This document shows, piece by piece, positions 8,220 to 14,383 of a DNA stretch of 14,383 nt (its first letter is position 1; each line of letters starts with the position of its first letter). Below the pieces are notes generated by a model that was given only the letters and a program-made list of their open reading frames with translations, ran no database searches and was not told the DNA's origin. The DNA is taken from the NCBI GenBank assembly GCA_037178675.1, contig JAYMGJ010000726.1, forward strand, positions 1 to 14,383, given 5' to 3'. This DNA is from Scleroderma bovista (taxonomy: Eukaryota; Basidiomycota; Agaricomycetes; Boletales; Sclerodermataceae). The position numbers and the translations under genes were made by a program.

Positions 8220-9165
8220 GGGGAATTCAAACCTGGTTTTCGCGAGCGGTTTTGGAGTCAGTTTTGGGCAGTGGTTTTCGTTTTCGTTGCCTCCAAAACC
8301 AGTGGCTGGTTTTCGCGGTGGTTTTCACTCTGGTTTTCGCAACTCGTAGTCGGACTTTTAATTCACCATGTCAGTGCACCCGCACGATGATGGCGACGAT
8401 GGCAACAAGTGCAGTGACCACCGTCGCTCGAGTCCACTTCCACCCTCTCGCATCAACCTCCACCTCTCGGCTTCCACCCTCTCGCGTCGACCACCACGGT
8501 ATGCACGCACGGCGATGACAATGATGACGAGTGCTGTGGCCATCACCGCTCCACCTCCAACCTCTTGCATCGACCTCCGCCTTTCGACTTTCACCCTCTT
8601 GCATTGACCAGCACAGCACAGCACGCATGCACACATGATGACAGTGACAAGTGCTGTGGTCACCGCCACACCGACCTCCACTGCCCCTCGACCTCCACCC
8701 TCTCGCGTCGACCACTACAGCATGCGCATGACGACAACGATGACGAATGGATATATATCTTGTACATACAATGTGTATTTAATGCTAAGTAGAAATGATA
8801 ATACTTTTGATTTTAGTTGGAACTAGCGTGATCACATATTAAACCCCTGGGTAAACCAGGAAGTTGTGGCACTCTGTCCTCCCCCCCTCTCCCCCCATTA
8901 CCACCTCCCTCCTTCCCCCCTTCCCAGTTGAGGCCATTGGTAGTTACTGAATGAAATCTCACTGTCGTACATACTGCGCTAGCACGGTGAGAATTGAAAC
9001 TCAGCCTTCGGACAACTATTCCAAAACCAGTGAAAACCATCGAAAACTGGGGGTGTCAAGCCAAAACCACGGTTTTCGTGTTCACAAAACTCACCAAAAC
9101 CAATTGCCAAAACCACGACCAAAACCACTCCAAAACCGCTCACGAAAACCAGCTTTGAATTCCCC
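8220..9165. mobile_element. Non-autonomous TIR transposon (MITE-like, 946 bp) inserted in the copia pol gene
   Basis: Both ends begin GGGGAATTCAAA and share about 37 bp of terminal inverted repeat with two mismatches (left 8220-8256, right 9129-9165), with weaker similarity continuing inward. TA flanks both sides (8218-8219, 9166-9167), the duplication expected of Tc1/mariner-type transposases. No transposase is encoded; the open frames inside are low complexity. The ends carry many GGTTTT / AAAACC motifs, the middle a tandem array, and 8878-8928 is a C-rich pyrimidine tract. Insert plus one TA is 948 bp (316 x 3), so the polyprotein frame is preserved. Superfamily assignment rests only on TA and is tentative. 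Confidence 0.85.
8381..8745. repeat. Diverged tandem array, about 105-120 bp unit, inside the TIR element
   Basis: Three copies and part of a fourth are visible. The marker GTGCAGTGACCA / GTGCTGTGGCCA / GTGCTGTGGTCA starts at 8409, 8531 and 8651. A second marker, CTCGCGTCGACCA or close variants, starts at 8481, 8598 and 8702. Units alternate GATGACGA-type purine-rich and CACCCTCT-type pyrimidine-rich halves. The array explains the overlapping low-complexity open frames on both strands, which are not genes. Confidence 0.7.
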
Positions 9166-9167
9166 TA

Positions 9168-11017
9168 ATGTCTATGGTCAGAGAAATCCAGTGGACATAG
9201 AACGAGAAATTCCACAAGAACGAGAATGGACAAGAACGGTTCTAGGAAGAGGAGTACCAACTATACCTCAACCAGAACCTATGGCTGAATCAGGACAAAA
9301 TGTCCCTGCCCCTCAAGAACCCATTCAAGTTACCTTACCAAATATGGATGAAGATGAGAATGAAATGGGAGACGTCACAGTCCCAAATCAAGATGTTGAT
9401 ACCATGATTCAGCTGGGTCAACACTACATTCTCAACTATATCATGAAGCAAGTGGCTAAACCACTAAAAGGCATTCCTTACCATTATAAGGATGTCAAGA
9501 ACTATCCATTGGAGGAACAAAAGAAATGGGAACAGGCATGCAGAGAAGAAATCAAGTCTATTGAAGATAGACATGTCTGGACTTTGGTGGATTGTCCGCC
9601 AGATCAAAAACCGGTCAAATGCCGTTGGGTATTTGCAAAGAAATCGGATGGAAGATATAAAGCCTGCTTGGTTGCAAAAGGCTTTTCACAAATCTATGGT
9701 GAAGACTACGACGAAACCTTCTCACCGGTCACACGCTTTGAGACAGTACAACTGCTCTTGGCTTATGCGTGTCAAAACGACTGGGAAATTGAAAGTCTTG
9801 ATGTCAAGACTGCCTTCTTATATGGGCGACTCGATGAAGAAATATACATGGAGCAACCCGAAGGTTTCAGAGTACCCGGTTCAAGCAACAAAGTACATTG
9901 TCTATTGCGCGCTCTCTATGGCCTGAAGCAAGCCGCATTAGCTTGGAACAAAGAGCTACACAAATCGCTCCTAAAGCTCAACTTCAAACGTTCCAAATCC
10001 GATCCTGGAGTTTATTATTTCCAAGATAAATCAGGCATCATGCTGTTTATCATCTACGTCGACGATGGACTTCTTATGTCGAATTCTGCCAGCCTCTTAA
10101 AGAAGAAGAAGACCACATTCCTGAACGTATGGGAAGCTTGTGACATGGGACCAGTACAAGAATACTTAGGATTCCAAATAACTCGCAATCACGTCAAACG
10201 CTCCATGGTTTTACACCAACATCCCTACGTCCTGAAAGTTCTCAAACGCTTTCAGATGGAGAACGTCAAACATGTCTGCACACCTTTACCTGCTGGGTAT
10301 CAACCATCTACAGCACCAAAGGATTACAATGCAACTCCAACTACAAGACAACGGTATCAATCCGTAATAGGATCACTCCTATTTGTCATGCTTGGAACTC
10401 GTCCGGACATTGCTTTTGCTGTAATTAAAATGTCACAGTTCATGGCAAATCCCACCGAAGAACACCTCTCGAAGGCACTACACATTGTGAAGTATTTGGG
10501 TTCAACTCCAAATCTTGCACTTCAATTCTCAGGAGGAGCTTCATCATTGGATTGCTATTCTGACTCTGACTGGGCAGGCGATAGTGAAACAAGATGTTCT
10601 ACTAGCGGCTATGCTATCTTCCTTGGCAACGACTTGGTTAGCTGGCGATCCCGCCGACAACCAACAGTGGCTCTGTCCTCAACAGAAGCCGAGTACATGT
10701 CCATGTGCGATTGTGCACAACAGATTCTATGGATCAAATCGCTCTTCAATGAGTGTCATTTATCCCTCCAACACTTCATGATGTTTGGGGACAACAAAGG
10801 TGCAATTCATATCGCACAAAATCCAGTCATGGAAGGACGGTCAAAGCACATTGATATCAAGTATTATCTCCTCCGCGAATGCGTTGAGAAACAAGATTTC
10901 ATGCTTGACTATGTTCCCACTGATCAGCAGAAAGCTGACATGATGACAAAGAATCTGACATGGCAGAAGTTCCAAGATAATCGCTCACAACTGAATCTAC
11001 TAGAGTTCAAGTCTTAG
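9168..11017 (+). pseudogene. pol: Copia reverse transcriptase and RNase H
   Basis: This is the C-terminal part of the polyprotein. Its real sequence begins at 9168, right of the TIR element; the ATG at 8951 lies inside the insertion and is not its start. It carries the RVT_2-type reverse transcriptase with CRWVFAKKSDGRYKACLVAK, the Asp in SLDVKTAFLYG, LYGLKQAALAW and the catalytic YVDD at 10055-10066. RNase H follows, with SDSDWAGD (from 10559), SSTEAEYM and DNKGAIHIAQNP, then SKHIDIKYYLLRE. The stop TAG at 11015-11017 overlaps the polypurine tract. The block itself has no premature stop and all catalytic motifs are present, but upstream stops and the insertion separate it from Gag. It copies the element RNA into cDNA inside the particle. 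Confidence 0.95.
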
Positions 11018-11027
11018 CGAGGAGGAG
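11017..11027 (+). other. Polypurine tract
   Basis: GCGAGGAGGAG ends at the base before the 3' LTR and overlaps the last base of the pol stop codon. It is the expected primer site for plus-strand cDNA synthesis. Confidence 0.85.
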
Positions 11028-11483
11028 TGTCGACAAGAAAGTATGATCTTATCTTATCTTATCTAATCTTGGAGATTTCCAGAGATCACAGTTACATGTG
11101 ATTCGGAGTAGTGGTAACCAGATTACCGGTACATCACATGACCGGCTCCACAAGATGCCGGAACTATCACATGCAAGGCATGTGTTTAACACATGCTGAT
11201 GCACGTTGCAGGCACGTTTCCAGATAACTACGTATATGGAAACATGCAAATTACTACATATGGGAATATGGTGAAATAGGCAAGAATAATACTTATCTAC
11301 GCACAGACCATGTACCACAGGTATATATACCCTGTAGGATTCCCTGTAGATCCCCAGTTCAATACAGTCTCAACTGTTCTCTCATTACTCGCTACTCAAA
11401 TACTCAACTTAAAGAACCTGCTACTTGCTACTAAAGGTACGCTTGCGTCCTCCCCGTTGCTGTTGCCCGGTTTTGTTGCTTTA
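11028..11483 (+). repeat. 3' LTR of the copia element
   Basis: It is 456 bp and collinear with the 5' LTR. Substitutions are at 11120, 11128, 11181, 11224, 11350, 11446 and 11456. The five transitions are all CG versus TG or CA. One of them (11181) turns the CACGTG of the 5' copy into CATGTG. GATA-type sites and the TATA palindrome are conserved. Confidence 0.95.
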
Positions 11484-11488
11484 GAAAT
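11484..11488. repeat. Target site duplication GAAAT, right copy
   Basis: This matches 2214-2218 and flanks the 3' LTR directly. Confidence 0.93.
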
Positions 11489-12158
11489 TTCGAGTACAGA
11501 AGAGCAGAACAACCGTTGATGCAAGTGTCATTGAGTCGACCAGTTGGAGATGCAAGGCGCTCGTAGTCGTCCGCCTCAAATGTCTGACAAGGGAATCCAT
11601 CCTGTGGTTGTCGGACATGCCTTGCATAAATGCCATGGACAATGAACGCCCCACTGTAGACGTTGATTGTATCAGCTATGAGGGTCTATGAGGGAACCAT
11701 TACTAAATAGGAATGAATATACTTGAAAAGGAACTTACAAAGGGGATTGTCCAAATAAGTTCTACACTATGGACGTTCTTCTCAGCTTCAATCTCACACG
11801 GGCCATCTTCGTTGGCGTTGGGATGTTCTTCCATGTCTTTGAGAACATCTTCCAAGGCAATCTGATCCAGGTCCGGGATTCTTTCAACTGGATCAAAATC
11901 CACAAATGGTAGTCCCAGGTCCTCAGGGAAGGTGTCCACAGACATGTTGCACAGAACAGGCGGTAGCCATTGCACCTCAAGTGAGGCTGCAATACCTGTG
12001 AGAGTTGAAGCAGTAGTCAGCGCAGTGCTATCGCCCACAAACCGTTCGCTGATGACGAGTTCGATGAGATTGATGCGATGGTCCTCGACCGTTACAATGC
12101 GATGTTGATGGCAATGGACACGGAGGCCAGCCTTTTCAGGCAAGTACCTTCTGCACAC
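11484..12158 (-). pseudogene. Ulp1/C48-type cysteine protease gene, 5' half
   Basis: This is the upstream part of the protease gene whose catalytic half lies at 1598-2218. On the minus strand one exon runs from about 12158 to 11739 (protein-like, with LPPVLCNMSVDTFPEDLGL). A 53-bp intron follows (11738-11686, GTAAGT...ATAG). The next exon starts at 11685 with TLIADTINVY and includes the conserved SPTGRLNDTCINGCSALL, typical of the start of Ulp1-like domains in these fungi. The copia element interrupts this exon just after LLYSKF. Across the insertion the exon totals 456 nt (152 codons) and both flanking introns are phase 0, a strong internal check. The true 5' end is not visible: past about 12160 the sequence becomes a copia fragment, so the start is lost or displaced. 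Confidence 0.78.
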
Positions 12159-12159
12159 A

Positions 12160-12485
12160 TGCTGATTGACACTGACACACTCCCTTTACATGTGCATTAT
12201 ACACCTGCACTGTATATAGTGAGTAGTCACTACAATATGTCATGTCATATCTCGAGTAAAGCATATATCTGTTCGTGTTCAAATAATGCACGCTGTGCTG
12301 GCTGTAAGGGAAAAATGGTCAATGATAGTGAACTCTCTGGTGCTTTCTGGCTACTAGACTCTGGCACATCCTGCCATTTCACTGGTGACATAGGCAATTT
12401 CACCTCCTACAATGCGCTAAAGCAAGTGCACTACGCCAAAACAGCTAATGGTGTAGCACTGATTGCTGGCATTGGCACTGAAGCA
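12160..12485 (+). mobile_element. Fragment of a second, different copia element (protease region)
   Basis: Frame 3 encodes GAFWLLDSGTSCHFTGDIGN with the aspartic protease DSGTS at 12357-12371. It continues to LIAGIGT, the usual stretch downstream of the copia protease active site. The sequence is clearly unlike the protease of the large element (LWLMDSGATDHS), so it is a different family. It stops abruptly at about 12480-12487 where minus-strand gypsy RT sequence begins. The left limit is approximate. It has no LTR, integrase or RT and cannot be active. Confidence 0.7.
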
Positions 12486-13384
12486 CTTCCCGAACGTGTG
12501 GTATGGTCCTCCATGTTGTCCAAGTAGACTAAGATGTCGTCGAGGTAGACTACAACACAGACATCAAGCATGTCCACAAAGACCAAGTTGACAAATCGCT
12601 GAAAGGCTGCAGGGGCATTGGTGAGACCGAAAGGCATCACCTGCCACTCATATGAGCCATAGCGAGTCCTGAAGGCAGTTTTCCACTCATCACCTTCGGC
12701 AATGCAGACCAGATGGTAAGCATGTCTTAGGTCGATTTTAGTGTAGACCTTTGCCTGACTTGGGGAGTCAAGTAGGTTGGAGATGAGGGGTAGAGGGTAC
12801 TGATCCTTCTTTGATATTTTGTTGAGTCCTTGGTAGTTGACGCAAAGTCGGAGAGAGCCGTCCTTCTTCTTAATGAAGAGGACAGGGGCTGCATGGGAGG
12901 ATGAGGTCAGACGGATGAAACCAAAGTGAAAGTTTTCGTCAATGAAAGCCTGAAGGGTTTCGAGCTCAACGGGGGAGAGAGAGTAGAGTCTACCAGGCGG
13001 TAAAGGTGCTCCTTCTTCCAGTTCTATCTTAAGGTCGTATTCCCGATGAGGTGCAAGTACCGATGCTTTCAACTTGCTAAAGACATCGGCAAAGTCATGG
13101 TATGCCTTGGGGACAGAGGAGAGGTTGGGAGCAGTGTCAACTGACACAGCGCGAAAGCTGCTGTCAGGCTTCAGCTGAATAGAGAACTGTTGAGAGCCAT
13201 CGAGCTGGCAGGCCTTTAGAAAGGCTGCAGCATTGATGAGAGCGATAGGGGGTGCCTGAAGACCAGGAGCCTGAGGCGAGTTGGTTGGAGAAGAAGACAA
13301 GACTGACATAGTGTCAAGTCTCAGCGTGCTCAGTGAGGGCGCTACAGGGTCGGGGAGTGAGCTTGGGGTTGGCACTTGCTGCAT
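12486..13384 (-). pseudogene. pol: Ty3/gypsy reverse transcriptase fragment
   Basis: The minus-strand frame from about 13384 down first holds the protease-RT linker (including PPIALINAAAFLKACQL and AYHDFADVF). The N-terminal half of a Ty3/gypsy reverse transcriptase follows: PVLFIKKKDGSLRLCVNYQG, then KIDLRHAYHLV, WQVMPFGLTNAPAAFQRF and the catalytic YLDDILVY (12547-12536). A frameshift near 12500 separates the last gypsy residues (HVREVL in another frame), and the sequence then ends at the copia fragment. The RT thumb, RNase H and integrase are missing. The open frame continuing to 12431 is copia sequence read backwards. This is a truncated relic that cannot encode an active enzyme. Confidence 0.88.
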
Positions 13385-13825
13385 AGATGTTTCTGAAACT
13401 TGATACTGCTCAGTACCCAGTCAATTGACGGATTGTATCAGGTGAGCCAGTTTATGTCCCGAGAACTATCTTACAGTCAGAGTCCAATGGGGTGACATCG
13501 CCAGAGGGAAAATTGGATGGGTAGATCGGTTTGCTTCGGTAATTATGGTGGTGGTGGTACCATCAAATAGACAGAGAAACGATTGGGGATACCATGTAGC
13601 GTGAAAGAGTGTTCATATTGGCAAAAAGATGGATCTACAAAAACAGTGGGTAGAACCCGAAATCTACTAATGCAGGGAAGGAAGGCATAGTATGGTCAAC
13701 AATTGTTACAGAGGGTTGGAGAGAATTCAGATTGGAAAGAGCGGCTGTGTTGAGTCGGGCCTCCATAGGTGCACAGTCGGGAACAATGCAACTCCCACTC
13801 TGTGCGGAGTCTCGGGAGTTGCTAT
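13385..13825 (-). pseudogene. Ty3/gypsy aspartic protease region, frameshifted
   Basis: No long frame survives, but pieces of a gypsy protease can be followed on the minus strand: SLQPSVTIVDHT, then FPALVD at the active site (13673-13656 region), whose next codons are thrown out of phase by an extra T. Further extra T bases occur downstream near 13645 and 13630. Later pieces in shifting frames include FPSGDVTPLDSDCKIVLG, followed by a recognisable stretch toward SSFRNI just before the RT linker at 13384. It connects the gag remnant to the RT fragment, so 12486-14383 is one decayed element. Confidence 0.7.
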
Positions 13826-14383
13826 CTATTTTTTTGCCTCAGTGGAGGCTGTCGGTTTGGCTTCCGACATGTTCATGGTAGTGGCAGTAGCTGCCCTAGC
13901 CTTGGCTGCTTGAGAGCCTGACTTGGGGCAGTCCTTGGCCTTGTGGCCAGTTTGCACCACAGAAACATGCACAGATTTCATGTTGAACCTGCACTTGCAT
14001 TCCTCAGAGGTCAGCTTGCTGTCCCTTGCCAAGCTTGTCCGAAAGCTCAGCAGTCTTGTCCGACTTGTTGGCTTTCTGAGTCAGGGTTGACAACGAAGAG
14101 GGACTGGGGCAGTGTTGCCCGAGGATTTTACCCTTGTCGGTCTTACCCCAACTTGGTGTTGGGGGGTGTTGGTACTAGTGCCGGTAGAGGTCTTGTTTCT
14201 GACGAGCAACCTCTTCCTTATGTTTCCCAATATCGGGCATCAATCTCCTGGTTGAGGACGCGAAGACTGTTTTAGAGTGTGTGGTTTTACCAACGTGGGC
14301 TTATCTCATCCTTAATTCAGTCGGGGAGACCTGTGTAGAAAGTGATGACGTAGGGTGCCATCACCATAGCCCCGAAACCTGGG
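13826..14383 (-). pseudogene. gag: Ty3/gypsy gag remnant, runs off the window edge
   Basis: Minus-strand pieces of a basidiomycete-type gypsy Gag appear in several frames. From 14383 downward there is a capsid C-terminal region (LNQEIDARYWE-like; IRKRLLVRNKTS in an adjacent frame), then LTQKANKSDKTAELSDKLGK at about 14090-14030. After a 1-nt frame change DSKLTSEECKCRF follows, then the end of the zinc knuckle, QTGHKAKDCPKSGSQAAKAR, at about 13955-13900. The first Cys pair of the knuckle is destroyed by small indels. Gag would form the particle in an intact element; this one is dead. The 5' end and LTR lie beyond the window. Confidence 0.75.

Larger units (their letters stand above)
2219..11483 (+). 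mobile_element. Full-length Ty1/copia LTR retrotransposon (9265 bp) with an extra 5' coding region
   Basis: The element is bounded by 456-bp LTRs (2219-2674, 11028-11483) and 5-bp target duplications GAAAT. It contains a primer-binding site at 2675, a polypurine tract at 11017-11027, and domains in the order gag, protease, integrase, reverse transcriptase, RNase H. Integrase before RT is diagnostic of copia. All pol blocks lie in one frame (2), so the ancestor had a single gag-pol ORF of about 1674 codons from 5045 to 11017, once the inserted TIR element is discounted. It is long for copia because of a 2.3-kb extra coding region before gag and the 946-bp insertion. In-frame TGA codons in gag-pol (6644, 7430, 8135) and frame changes upstream make this copy non-autonomous. 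LTR divergence is 7 of 456 positions. Confidence 0.95.

Noticed and set aside
8358..8715. Several overlapping open frames on both strands within the TIR element
   Set aside because: All are products of the low-complexity tandem array; none resembles a transposase.
8951..9167. ATG 8951 as the start of the RT-RNase H gene
   Set aside because: The ATG and the first about 72 codons are TIR-element sequence rich in AAAACC repeats; polyprotein homology begins after 9168.

Overview
This is a transposon-dense stretch of a eukaryotic, almost certainly fungal genome. The short introns (about 45-53 bp, GTAAGT-type donors), the Ulp1-type protease gene and the style of the Ty3/gypsy relic all point to a basidiomycete, probably an agaricomycete. 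No rRNA, tRNA, CRISPR or bacterial-type feature was seen.

Layout. 1-847: no supported gene. 848-1597 (+): a decayed gene of unknown function. It ends at 1597, directly abutting the end of a minus-strand gene at 1598. 1598-2218 and 11484-12158 (-): the two halves of one Ulp1/C48-type cysteine protease gene. It is split by a full-length Ty1/copia LTR retrotransposon at 2219-11483, with a 5-bp target duplication GAAAT, 456-bp LTRs, a half-tRNA-iMet primer-binding site and a polypurine tract. Between the primer-binding site and gag the retrotransposon carries an extra 2.3-kb coding region (2712-5023) with two N-terminal membrane segments. I do not recognise it, and copia elements do not normally have it. 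It is followed by a single-frame gag-PR-IN-RT-RNaseH polyprotein (5045-11017). A 946-bp non-autonomous TIR element (8220-9165, TA duplication) has inserted into the polyprotein between IN and RT and keeps the frame. About 12160-12485 (+): a protease fragment from a different copia family. About 12486-14383 (-): a heavily decayed Ty3/gypsy element (RT, PR and gag parts) running off the window edge.

History. The nesting order is protease gene, then copia element, then TIR element. The coding decay of the copia element and the two flanking genes is mostly in-frame TGA codons, each explainable as CGA to TGA. All five transitions between the two LTRs fall at CpG. This looks like methyl-CpG deamination in a silenced region. 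The gypsy relic has instead decayed largely by small insertions and deletions. No gene in the window looks fully intact. The most novel item is the extra upstream coding region of the copia element, together with its half-tRNA priming.
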